From an uncultured bacterium (GTDB lineage Bacteria > Bacillota > Clostridia > Lachnospirales > Lachnospiraceae): a stretch of DNA of 6,188 bases. This document shows, one piece after another, positions 1 through 5,830 of the stretch. Under the pieces are notes generated by a model, which saw nothing but the letters and a program-made list of their open reading frames with translations, made no database searches and was not told the origin of the DNA. Location of the stretch: assembly GCA_945871045.1 (NCBI GenBank), contig CAMBUC010000129.1, forward strand, positions 1-6,188, in the 5' to 3' direction. The stretch's first letter is position 1. Each line of letters begins with the position of its first letter. The position numbers and the translations under genes were made by a program.

Positions 1-654
1 AAATCCTGCATAGCCGCTTTTTAACATCTTTTGTGGCGCATTGGAATTCATGCCGCAAGCCATGAGCGAATAGGGCCAGATATGCCCCAGATTTTTTGCA
101 AGAAATATCAGTCCGGAGATTCCACCGGCGAGTGAGATGCCGACAGGAAGGGCAAAGCTTTTGATACAGATAGAAACCAGAAGTTGTATCGCTGCCATGA
201 CTGTACCGCCCAGCGAGCCAAACAAGCACCAGATGACTATGGAATGAACCGGAACCGGTGTGTTTATACCGGCGAGTTTACCGGAGAATACAAACAGGGC
301 AGCGATCCACAGTTCGCTGAGCAGGATCATTACGGATGCAGCGATCAGTTTTGACAGAAAGATAAGCGGTTTATGCACCGGCATGGTCATCATTTTGTTC
401 CAGTTGTTCTGAGCGTGTTCCAGCCGCATCAGATAGGCACAGTAGACCCCGACCATGGACGGAAGGAAAAAGTAGCAGGTGAAGAGCGTATGTTGTGTCC
501 ACAGGCTGTACCATTCGCTTTGCAGAATATCGATATTTGCAATGTAATTGATTGTCCCAAGAAGCGCCGGAACAACAGGCATCAGTAAAAATGCAAGCCA
601 TACAGGGGAACGCTTTAGTTTCAGGCGTTCCGCTTTTAATAAACGTAGTAACAT
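1..654 (-). CDS. ABC-2 type permease of a LanFEG-like peptide-resistance exporter, second permease (partial, C-terminus off window)
   Basis: An open frame of 218 codons runs from ATG at 654 to the left edge with no stop, so the 3' end is missing. The product is very hydrophobic, with membrane segments at roughly residues 17-37, 56-76, 97-122, 140-163 and 167-186. The N-terminus is short, basic and cytoplasmic (MLLRLLKAERLKLKRS), typical of ABC-2 permeases. The stretch around residues 49-92 (SLWTQHTLF, then RLEHAQNNWN and MTMPV) resembles the MutE/MutG/EpiE/EpiG permeases that export lantibiotics from the membrane. Such proteins are usually about 240-260 residues, so one last membrane helix is probably missing. 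The gene starts 4 bases after the stop of the preceding permease, with an AGAGG ribosome binding site inside that gene's end, so it is co-transcribed and probably translationally coupled. With its partner permease it should form the membrane channel for the ATPase encoded at 1417-2148. Whether it is the E or the G subunit cannot be settled here. Confidence 0.85.
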   Translation of the reverse strand, partial: MLLRLLKAERLKLKRSPVWLAFLLMPVVPALLGTINYIANIDILQSEWYSLWTQHTLFTCYFFLPSMVGVYCAYLMRLEHAQNNWNKMMTMPVHKPLIFLSKLIAASVMILLSELWIAALFVFSGKLAGINTPVPVHSIVIWCLFGSLGGTVMAAIQLLVSICIKSFALPVGISLAGGISGLIFLAKNLGHIWPYSLMACGMNSNAPQKMLKSGYAGF

Positions 655-658
655 ATGT

Positions 659-1420
659 TTAGACCTCTTTTCTTTCAAATAGTTTTTCACCAATCAGATA
701 CAGCGCGATACCCATGAGGATCAGAATGCCAAAGGCAACCCAGTCAATTTCCATGACCGAAAAATACACGTTTTTCATGCGCGTTTCTTTTGTCCATCCG
801 AACATACCGATAAACTGTAATGCGCCGTAATATCCCCATGGAAACACCAGCCGCAGGATTGGGAATTGTGGAAGAAACATGGAGAACAATCCGATAAAGG
901 TGCCAATGATTCCGGTAAAAAAGGACACAGCCTGATTTTGAAACAACAGCGAAAGCGCATGCAAAAGTTGATAGACGACAATGGTCGGCATGATCGTAAA
1001 CAGTAGATACAGCAGATATAATCGGAGCGGTACTGCACCTGAAAAACCGACGATGTATCCAAATAGGATCGTTGCGGACCAACTGATCAGATTGCAGAGT
1101 GATACAATGAACAGACCATAGATCAGTTTTGCGTCATAGATACGTTTTTTATCTGTGATCACTGCAAGATATTTGAGCATCACACCTTTGTGTTCCAGAT
1201 CAGCAAGGCGAGAAGAGATGACAACCGACAAGAGTGGCAAAAAAAATGAATTGACGAGCGGAAACTGATACAAAAACATCATCCAGCCCCATTTCAAACT
1301 TTCCTCTCTGTAGATTCCGTAAAATGCCCAACAAAGCTGGATGAGCGTGATTCCAAGAACTGTCAGAAAAAGATACGTTCGTCTTGTTTTTTCGTACTCG
1401 CATTTAAGTAGTGTGATCAT
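659..1420 (-). CDS. ABC-2 type permease of a LanFEG-like peptide-resistance exporter, first permease
   Basis: This complete 253-residue membrane protein has about six predicted helices, near residues 15-36, 47-69, 98-124, 133-160, 164-184 and 226-245. It opens with a short charged cytoplasmic end (MITLLKCEYEKTRR), as ABC-2 / lantibiotic-protection permeases do, and its length is normal for the LanE/LanG families. The start codon overlaps the stop of the ATPase gene as ATGA (1417-1420). A strong AAGGAG site at 1429-1434 lies 8 bases upstream inside the ATPase gene, which fixes the start and suggests coupled translation. It very likely pairs with the permease downstream (1-654) to form the membrane part of an exporter that removes cationic or lantibiotic-type peptides from the cytoplasmic membrane. 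The substrate is inferred from family and gene order only. The class (ABC-2 permease) is secure; the E versus G label is not. Confidence 0.85.
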   Translation of the reverse strand: MITLLKCEYEKTRRTYLFLTVLGITLIQLCWAFYGIYREESLKWGWMMFLYQFPLVNSFFLPLLSVVISSRLADLEHKGVMLKYLAVITDKKRIYDAKLIYGLFIVSLCNLISWSATILFGYIVGFSGAVPLRLYLLYLLFTIMPTIVVYQLLHALSLLFQNQAVSFFTGIIGTFIGLFSMFLPQFPILRLVFPWGYYGALQFIGMFGWTKETRMKNVYFSVMEIDWVAFGILILMGIALYLIGEKLFERKEV

Positions 1421-2148
1421 AAACTCTGCTCCTTTCCGGTCAGATCAAGAAAGATTTGCTCCAGTGATTTGGAGGAGTCGGTTTCATGAAGTTGATTTAG
1501 TTCCCCTTGATACATAAGCCTTCCGTTTGCAATGATACCGACATCCTCTGCCATTTGGTCAATCTCGGACAGCAGATGGCTGGAGACGATGACGGTCATG
1601 CCGTACTGCGAGGGTAGGGATTTGATCAGTTCACGCATTTCCTGAATACCGGCCGGATCAAGACCGTTCGTCGGTTCATCGAGAATGAGCAGTTTCGGGA
1701 AAGAGAGCAGCGCAGATGCGAGTCCCAGCCGTTGCTTCATTCCTAGGGAAAATTTTGACACGGCTTTTTTCTGATGTTTGTCGAGGCGGACGATCTGTAA
1801 TACCTTTTCGATATTGCTGTCGGGAACCTGTAAGAGCGTGGCAAAAATCTTTAAATTCTCCTTTGCATTCAGGTGGCCGTAGTAAGACGGAGATTCGATC
1901 AGGGAGCCGATTTGTTTTAAAAGTTTGATCCTGTTTTTGGGAGTACATCGCTCAGAAAACAGGTCGATCGTTCCTTCTGTCGGTCTCACCAGTCCTAAGA
2001 GCATTTTTAACGTAGTAGATTTTCCCGCCCCGTTCGGGCCTAAAAATCCATAGATCCGGTTCTCCCGGATGCGCAGACTCAGATGGTCTACGCATGTCTG
2101 GTCTCCGTACTTTTTTGTGAGATTGGTTGTCGTTACAATTTCATTCAT
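1417..2148 (-). CDS. ABC transporter ATPase, lantibiotic-immunity (LanF/BcrA) type
   Basis: The 243-residue nucleotide-binding subunit powers the two permeases encoded downstream. Visible motifs in order: Walker A GPNGAGKST (37-45); an E-loop IGSLIESP with Glu85 where most ABC proteins have the Q-loop glutamine; signature FSLGMKQR (133-140); Walker B LLILDEP (153-159) with catalytic Glu158; D-loop GLDP (162-165); H-loop SSH with His191. A Glu in the Q-loop position is characteristic of LanF-type immunity ATPases such as NukF, so it supports a peptide-resistance role over a generic exporter. The frame extends upstream to an ATG at 2262, but that start would sit inside the repeat operator and upstream of the promoter. 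The ATG at 2148 is preceded by GAAGGA with an 8-base spacer, and the family N-terminus (MNEIVTTTNLTKKYG) begins there, so I use 2148. The stop overlaps the next gene's start. Confidence 0.93.
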   Translation of the reverse strand: MNEIVTTTNLTKKYGDQTCVDHLSLRIRENRIYGFLGPNGAGKSTTLKMLLGLVRPTEGTIDLFSERCTPKNRIKLLKQIGSLIESPSYYGHLNAKENLKIFATLLQVPDSNIEKVLQIVRLDKHQKKAVSKFSLGMKQRLGLASALLSFPKLLILDEPTNGLDPAGIQEMRELIKSLPSQYGMTVIVSSHLLSEIDQMAEDVGIIANGRLMYQGELNQLHETDSSKSLEQIFLDLTGKEQSL

Positions 2149-2156
2149 AAAAAATT

Positions 2157-2162
2157 TCCTTC
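2157..2162 (-). promoter_or_regulatory. Ribosome binding site of the ATPase gene
   Basis: On the minus strand GAAGGA lies 8 bases before ATG at 2148 within a purine-rich run. It decides in favour of this start over the in-frame ATG at 2262. Confidence 0.75.
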
Positions 2163-2212
2163 TTTCTTTCAGAATATACATCAGTAGACAGATACCGAAG
2201 TGCTTCCGCACG

Positions 2213-2240
2213 ATGATAGAATAACAGAGCGGGATGTCAG
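2213..2240 (-). promoter_or_regulatory. Predicted sigma-A promoter of the ABC exporter operon
   Basis: On the minus strand, -35 CTGACA (2235-2240) and -10 TATCAT (2213-2218) are separated by 16 bases, each one mismatch from consensus. Transcription would begin near 2206, giving a leader of about 58 bases before ATG at 2148. The slightly short spacer and imperfect boxes fit a promoter that needs an activator, and the triple repeat next to the -35 could supply it. Confidence 0.6.
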
Positions 2241-2241
2241 A

Positions 2242-2269
2242 AAACTTAACAGAACCTTTCATAAACCTT
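2242..2269 (-). promoter_or_regulatory. Triple 11-bp-spaced direct repeat, predicted response-regulator operator
   Basis: Read on the minus strand, AAGGTT (2264-2269), AAGGTT (2253-2258) and AAGTTT (2242-2247) occur at exact 11-base intervals, so they lie on the same face of the helix. The last copy ends one base before the -35 box of the exporter promoter. OmpR/PhoB-family regulators bind tandem direct repeats of this spacing next to or overlapping the -35 of the genes they activate, and such a regulator is encoded divergently next door. The repeats are seen directly; binding by that regulator is inferred. Confidence 0.6.
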
Positions 2270-2317
2270 AAATATCGTCTGATGCATTCGTAGTGTCTTT
2301 CGCGGAAGATATTGATA

Positions 2318-2326
2318 TGCTATAGT
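2318..2326 (+). promoter_or_regulatory. Predicted extended -10 promoter of the two-component gene pair
   Basis: TGC followed by TATAGT (-10 at 2321-2326) forms an extended -10 element. At 17-base spacing the -35 position reads TTTCGC (2298-2303), a poor match, so the promoter would rely on the extended -10. Transcription would begin near 2333, just at the ribosome binding site, leaving a very short leader. The same 11 bases (ATGCTATAGTG) occur at the -10 of the cation efflux gene's promoter. Confidence 0.45.
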
Positions 2327-2332
2327 GAGTGC

Positions 2333-2340
2333 AGGAGAGG
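2333..2340 (+). promoter_or_regulatory. Ribosome binding site of the response regulator
   Basis: AGGAGAGG is followed by 9 bases and then ATG at 2350. A longer frame beginning with GTG at 2329 would place the start on top of this site, so ATG 2350 is preferred. Confidence 0.75.
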
Positions 2341-2349
2341 TATTTAAAA

Positions 2350-3054
2350 ATGGAAGAATTAAAGAATAAGAAAATATTGCTTGTTGACGATGAAAAAGAA
2401 CTGTTAAAAACGACAGAGAAAGTGTTGCGAAGTGAGGGATTTTTCAATATATATACGGCAGAGAATTGTGAAAATGCATTACAGATTGTGAAAACGCAGC
2501 CGATCGCATTGATACTTCTCGATGTGATGCTGCCTGACGGGGATGGATTTTCACTGTTTGAGAAAATGCGGGAGATCACGCAGTCACCGGTGATCTTTCT
2601 GACTGCTAAGGGTGAGGCGGAGGACCGGATTTATGGCTTGGGTCTTGGGGCAGACGACTATATCGTAAAACCATTTCTAATGAAGGAACTTTCCCTGCGC
2701 ATCCTGGCAGTTTTGCGAAGAACCTATCAAAAAAGTCAGCAGGAAGCGGTGTTTGACCTGGGTATGCGCCACATTGATCTGTCAACTGCCACCGTGAGAG
2801 CAGATGGAAAGGAACAGGTATTTACGGCAAAAGAATATATTCTGTTAAAAAAGTTGTATGAAAACAAAAACCGTATCGTGACTAACGATGCGCTGTGTAT
2901 GGCAGCCTGGGGAGATGCTTACTATGGCTATGAAAATACATTGATGGTGCACATACGCAGGCTTCGTGAAAAAATAGAAGCCTTCCCGTCTGCGCCGAAA
3001 CATCTGATCACAGTGAAAGGACTTGGTTACAAGCTGGTGACAGATGATGAATAA
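2350..3054 (+). CDS. OmpR/PhoB-family response regulator
   Basis: This 234-residue transcription factor has an N-terminal receiver domain (about 7-120) and a C-terminal winged-helix DNA-binding domain (about 133-231). The receiver has the acidic pocket Asp13-Asp14 (KILLVDDE), the phosphoacceptor Asp58 in LLDVMLPDGDG, the switch Thr85 (FLTAK) and Lys107 (YIVKPF). The DNA-binding half shows FTAKEYILLKKLYENKNRIV, the recognition-helix region TLMVHIRRLREKIE and the C-terminal hairpin TVKGLGYKL. It is divergent from the exporter operon and overlaps the sensor kinase gene, so it almost certainly receives phosphate from that kinase. It is the obvious candidate to bind the three 11-bp repeats upstream of the exporter. 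CprR, NsrR and SpaR/NisR-type regulators play this role in lantibiotic resistance and immunity systems; which of these is closest cannot be decided by eye. Confidence 0.93.
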   Translation: MEELKNKKILLVDDEKELLKTTEKVLRSEGFFNIYTAENCENALQIVKTQPIALILLDVMLPDGDGFSLFEKMREITQSPVIFLTAKGEAEDRIYGLGLGADDYIVKPFLMKELSLRILAVLRRTYQKSQQEAVFDLGMRHIDLSTATVRADGKEQVFTAKEYILLKKLYENKNRIVTNDALCMAAWGDAYYGYENTLMVHIRRLREKIEAFPSAPKHLITVKGLGYKLVTDDE

Positions 3055-4399
3055 AACTGCTTTTAAGATTTTTATTTGTTTTACCTTGTTGTCTGCGTTC
3101 ATCGCGACAATTCTTTTGGGAATAAATTTCTTGGGTTTTGCATTTCTCGGAAGTGACACGACGATACGGATGCATGAGCGGTCGCCGGAGGGAATACTGG
3201 AGCAGGTCAGCGATGGGCTTAAGAAGACAGAGAAGGGTTATTCAATTCTTGATGGAACATTGATTCCGGAGGACTGTTTTTGCATGTTGATTAACGAGAC
3301 AGGGGATGTCTGTTGGTCGCAGAATTTGCCAAATGATATTCCAACGCATTATTCTATCAATGATATCGCAAGGATGACCCGCTGGTTTTTAAAGGATTAT
3401 CCGGTCTATGTCCGTACCAGGGACGATGGACTTCTGGTTTTTGGTCTGCCGAAAAATGCAGTTGGCAAATATGATTTGGCATATTCGATGGAATGGTTCG
3501 ACAGCCTGCCCCAGCGATTGATCAGCATTTTGGCTGTGAATCTTTTGCTGGCGGCTGTGCTTGCGCTTTTGATCGGATCCGTTTTTTACCGTCGAATTAC
3601 TATGCTGACGAATGGGATCAGCGAACTGCGGCAGGAAAAACAGGTTTCGCTGAAGGAAAAGGGTATTTTTAAGGAACTGGCGAGGAATATCAATGATACG
3701 TCATCGGTGATCAGACGGAAAAACGATGCACTTTCCATCAAAGACCGCGCACGAATAAACTGGATCAGTGGCATTTCCCATGATGTGCGTACACCGCTTG
3801 CGATCATTATGGGGAATGCTCAGATACTTGAAAACAGTAGGGAACTGTCGGAAGAAAATCAAAAACATGCCGCCGTCATTACCGGTCAAGCAGTGAAGAT
3901 CAAAAAACTGGTGGAGGATCTGAACATGATCTCCTCGATGGAGTATGACATGCAGCCTGCAAATAGAAAGTCAGTACGTTTATGTCCGCTGATCCGGGAG
4001 ATTGTAACGGATATTTTAAACAGTGGTCTGGCGGATGCCCATGAAGTGGAATTCAATGTCAAGGACGAGAACATGAGTGTTTTGGCAGATGAATCACTTT
4101 TGCAACGCGCATTCTATAATCTGATCAACAACTGCATCACACACAATCCAAATGGCTGTTGGATTCAGATCCGGGCATATGCAGACAGGGGTGATGCACA
4201 TATTAGGATCCAAGACAACGGTATCGGTGTACCGGATGATGTGATCGCGCACCTTGCGGATAAAGACGCGGATATGCCGCAGACCGTGCATGGCAGGGGA
4301 CTGTTTATGGCAAACCGGATCATCATGGTTCACGGCGGGAGTTTGCATGTGCATAATGACAATGGGTGTGTGGTGGAGATTATTTTACCGCTTGCGTAA
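3044..4399 (+). CDS. Membrane sensor histidine kinase, antimicrobial-peptide-sensing type
   Basis: The product is 451 residues. Helix 1 lies at about 8-35, then an extracytoplasmic sensor of about 120 residues (37-157), helix 2 at about 158-182, a HAMP-like linker (183-226), and the kinase core. The H-box ISGISHDVRTPL carries the phosphoacceptor His246. The N-box NLINN has Asn359 and Asn363, the G1 box is DNGIG (391-395) and the G2 region HGRGLFMA (416-423). The sensor contains CWSQNLPNDIP, TRWFLKDYPV and DGLLVFGLPK, which look like the conserved sensor found in clostridial kinases linked to LanFEG exporters (CprK/SpaK-like); this is from memory, not a search. The start overlaps the regulator's last 11 bases. 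ATG occurs at 3044 and 3047; GGTGA at 3036-3040 spaces better to 3047, so the protein may lack the first Met. The ligand is not shown by the sequence; a cationic or lantibiotic peptide is inferred from the neighbours. Confidence 0.92.
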   Translation: MMNKTAFKIFICFTLLSAFIATILLGINFLGFAFLGSDTTIRMHERSPEGILEQVSDGLKKTEKGYSILDGTLIPEDCFCMLINETGDVCWSQNLPNDIPTHYSINDIARMTRWFLKDYPVYVRTRDDGLLVFGLPKNAVGKYDLAYSMEWFDSLPQRLISILAVNLLLAAVLALLIGSVFYRRITMLTNGISELRQEKQVSLKEKGIFKELARNINDTSSVIRRKNDALSIKDRARINWISGISHDVRTPLAIIMGNAQILENSRELSEENQKHAAVITGQAVKIKKLVEDLNMISSMEYDMQPANRKSVRLCPLIREIVTDILNSGLADAHEVEFNVKDENMSVLADESLLQRAFYNLINNCITHNPNGCWIQIRAYADRGDAHIRIQDNGIGVPDDVIAHLADKDADMPQTVHGRGLFMANRIIMVHGGSLHVHNDNGCVVEIILPLA

Positions 4400-4431
4400 G
4401 GCAGGATGTTGGAAAAAGAGACTGATCGGAT

Positions 4432-4465
4432 AAAAGAAAAAGCCGTCGTTTTTAACGACGGCTTT
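4432..4465 (-). terminator. Rho-independent terminator between convergent genes
   Basis: AGCCGTCGTT (4441-4450) and AACGACGGCT (4454-4463) are perfectly complementary across a 3-base loop, and A-T pairs at 4439-4440/4464-4465 extend the stem to 12 bp. On the minus strand the stem is followed by TTTTTCTTTT, a strong U-tract, placing it 7 bases after the cation efflux gene's stop. On the plus strand the tail is only TTTGCTGCGTTT, so it may terminate the kinase transcript less efficiently. Confidence 0.9.
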
Positions 4466-4472
4466 GCTGCGT

Positions 4473-5378
4473 TTATACCGGATTCACATGTACCATGATA
4501 TGTTTTACCTTCGGGAAATTTTTCTCGATGGAATCGTGGACGGCTTCTGCAATCTCGTGGGCTTCAAGGAGGGTTTTGCTGCCGTCCGCGCAGATTTCGA
4601 TATCCACATAGATTTTGTTGCCGAATACGCGGGTCATTAAAACATCAATGCCTTTTACGCCTTCCACAGCAGTTGCACAATCGCGAAGCTGCTGTTCGGT
4701 TTCGTTATCGCAGGCTTTATCAACCATTTTGTCAATGGCATCCATAAAAATGTCGTAGGCCGCTTTGACGATAAAGATGCAAATGACCAGACTGGCGACA
4801 GAGTCCAAAATGGGAAATCCCAGTCTGGCACCACCGATACCGATCAGTGCACCGACAGAAGAGAGGGCATCCGAACGGTGATGCCATGCATCTGCCATCA
4901 GTGCGCCGGAGTCCAAAGCCTTTGCATAATGTCTGGTGTACCAGAACATGGCTTCTTTCACCATGATAGAGACAAATGCAGCGATCAGGGCAAGAATGCC
5001 GGGAATCGCAAGATTTGCGTAATCACCGGAGAAAATGTTCCGACAGGCGTTGATACCGATGCCGATGCCTGTGATGGACAGGATCGTTGCAAGTATGATC
5101 GCTGCCACGCATTCCATGCGCTCATGTCCATAAGGATGTTCTTTGTCGGAATCGCGGCTGGCGATCCGTACACCGATGATCACAATGATCGAACTGAAGA
5201 CATCAGAAGCAGAGTGAACTGCATCTGAGACCATTGCACCGGAGTGTGCGAGGACGCCGGCAAGTAATTTAAATAGTGAAAGAATGATATTCCAAATGAT
5301 GCTGACCATGGAAACGCGCGTTGCTACTTGTTCATATGTACGTTCAGATTGATTTTTTTGAGTATGTGACTGTGTCAT
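4473..5378 (-). CDS. Cation diffusion facilitator (CDF) family metal efflux protein, probably zinc-type
   Basis: This 301-residue inner-membrane metal/proton antiporter has normal CDF length. About six helices span residues 22-215, followed by a cytoplasmic metal-binding dimerisation domain (ZT_dimer, about 216-300, ending KHIMVHVNPV). Helix 2 carries SDAVHSASD, giving His55 and Asp59; helix 5 carries ADAWHHRSD, giving His166 and Asp170. This HxxxD/HxxxD pair forms the transport site and matches zinc-type CDFs better than the DxxxD-containing manganese or iron types. The conserved cytoplasmic motif KEHPYGHERME (79-89) is present. The start at 5378 is supported by GGGGGAG about 6 bases upstream and by a near-consensus promoter. 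It is transcribed alone, converging on the sensor kinase gene, and ends at a strong terminator. It has no evident link to the peptide-resistance module. Metal specificity is inferred from the site residues only. Confidence 0.93.
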   Translation of the reverse strand: MTQSHTQKNQSERTYEQVATRVSMVSIIWNIILSLFKLLAGVLAHSGAMVSDAVHSASDVFSSIIVIIGVRIASRDSDKEHPYGHERMECVAAIILATILSITGIGIGINACRNIFSGDYANLAIPGILALIAAFVSIMVKEAMFWYTRHYAKALDSGALMADAWHHRSDALSSVGALIGIGGARLGFPILDSVASLVICIFIVKAAYDIFMDAIDKMVDKACDNETEQQLRDCATAVEGVKGIDVLMTRVFGNKIYVDIEICADGSKTLLEAHEIAEAVHDSIEKNFPKVKHIMVHVNPV

Positions 5379-5409
5379 GTGTTGCTCCCCCTTTTATGCC
5401 AACCCTTTG

Positions 5410-5460
5410 AGAAACAGATGCTTCCATGATATTTGAAACATGATTGTCTCGAAGGTTTCT
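5410..5460 (-). promoter_or_regulatory. Possible leader hairpin of the CDF transcript
   Basis: On the minus strand AGAAAC (5455-5460) can pair with GTTTCT (5410-5415), and the adjoining CTTC (5451-5454) with GAAG (5421-5424), leaving a 5-base bulge. Two CATG copies (5425-5428 and 5439-5442) could pair inside. The helix would begin within a few bases of the predicted transcription start. It does not match any riboswitch I recognise, and chance pairing in an AT-rich leader is possible. Confidence 0.3.
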
Positions 5461-5464
5461 TTGC

Positions 5465-5493
5465 ACTATAGCATAATTGTATGCACAATTCAA
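5465..5493 (-). promoter_or_regulatory. Predicted sigma-A promoter of the CDF gene
   Basis: On the minus strand TTGAAT (5488-5493) and TATAGT (5465-5470) are 17 bases apart, and TG one base before the -10 makes it an extended -10. Transcription should begin near 5458, giving a leader of about 80 bases to ATG at 5378. Confidence 0.75.
5475..5490. promoter_or_regulatory. Perfect 6-bp palindrome between -35 and -10 of the CDF promoter, candidate operator
   Basis: AATTGT (5475-5480) and ACAATT (5485-5490) are exact inverted copies separated by ATGC. The palindrome fills the spacer of the CDF promoter and touches its -35, so a dimeric protein bound there would block RNA polymerase. A metal-responsive or other repressor is plausible; the regulator is not in the window. 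Confidence 0.4.
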
Positions 5494-5724
5494 GCGAAAT
5501 CGCGCAAAAAAACTGATTATAAGAGACTAAACTTTCTTCTATATGACTAACAGATATTTGGCAAAAACAACAGTAGAATATAGAAAATAACCGAAATCAG
5601 GTACAACGAAGCAGCATTCGTTGGAGTTAATTATGCAAGTTTTTTAGATTAACTGCAATACTAGATGAAAAAATATAAAAAGCCGGTGCATAAAAACAGT
5701 GACAGAAATTCTTTTGGCAAAGGG
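5494..5724. other. Intergenic stretch without a recognisable gene
   Basis: This AT-rich stretch lies between the divergent CDF and Rpn-like promoters. No frame in it has both a ribosome binding site and a plausible protein. It holds one perfect hairpin (5604-5623) and short A/T runs; nothing else stands out. The full gene-free gap is 5379-5830. Confidence 0.6.
5604..5623. repeat. Perfect 7-bp inverted repeat with 6-base loop
   Basis: CAACGAA (5604-5610) and TTCGTTG (5617-5623) are exact inverted copies around GCAGCA. A T-run at 5640-5646 lies 16 bases downstream, too far for a standard terminator. It could be a protein site, a decayed mobile-element end, or chance. Confidence 0.4.
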
Positions 5725-5753
5725 TTGAAAATGCTGGAATGCCTGCGTATAAT
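5725..5753 (+). promoter_or_regulatory. Predicted sigma-A promoter of the Rpn-like gene
   Basis: TTGAAA (5725-5730) and a perfect TATAAT (5748-5753) are separated by exactly 17 bases. Transcription should begin near 5760, giving a leader of about 70 bases before ATG at 5831. Confidence 0.8.
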
Positions 5754-5795
5754 ATAACCAACAACAATGCTTTACCTGTTTTTATAGATGAAAAT

Positions 5796-5812
5796 CTCTG
5801 CTTCAAGCAGGG
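5796..5812 (+). promoter_or_regulatory. Leader hairpin just upstream of the Rpn-like gene's ribosome binding site
   Basis: CTGCT (5798-5802) pairs with AGCAG (5806-5810) across a 3-base loop, and a G-T wobble and a C-G pair extend it to 7 pairs (5796-5812). The hairpin ends 3 bases before GAGAGG (5816-5821), the ribosome binding site, so it could influence translation. The structure is short and its role is unproven. Confidence 0.35.
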
Positions 5813-5830
5813 AAAGAGAGGTTTATACAA

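Noticed and set aside
371..601. Frames on both strands within the left permease (371-601 minus, 373-588 plus)
   Set aside because: They are out-of-frame shadows of the 218-codon open frame at 1-654, which has membrane helices and operon context.
744..1082. Minus-strand frames inside the first permease
   Set aside because: They are rich in Cys, His and Arg, without ribosome binding sites, fully inside a well-supported membrane protein gene.
2149..2262. N-terminal extension of the ATPase to an upstream ATG at 2262
   Set aside because: The extension would run through the predicted promoter and the repeat operator and has no family similarity; ATG 2148 has a proper ribosome binding site.
2312..2317. 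TTGATA as a -35 box on the plus strand
   Set aside because: At 17-base spacing the -10 position would be GAGAGG, which is the ribosome binding site, not a promoter element.
2329..2349. GTG start seven codons upstream for the response regulator
   Set aside because: It overlaps the AGGAGAGG ribosome binding site that serves ATG 2350, and the family N-terminus fits 2350.
2268..2579. Minus-strand Ser/Asn-rich frame across the divergent control region
   Set aside because: It is antisense to the response regulator start and crosses the predicted promoter; its composition is typical of a shadow frame.
5627..5830. 67-codon minus-strand frame upstream of the Rpn-like gene
   Set aside because: It lies antisense over the promoter and leader, has no convincing ribosome binding site and resembles no protein I know.
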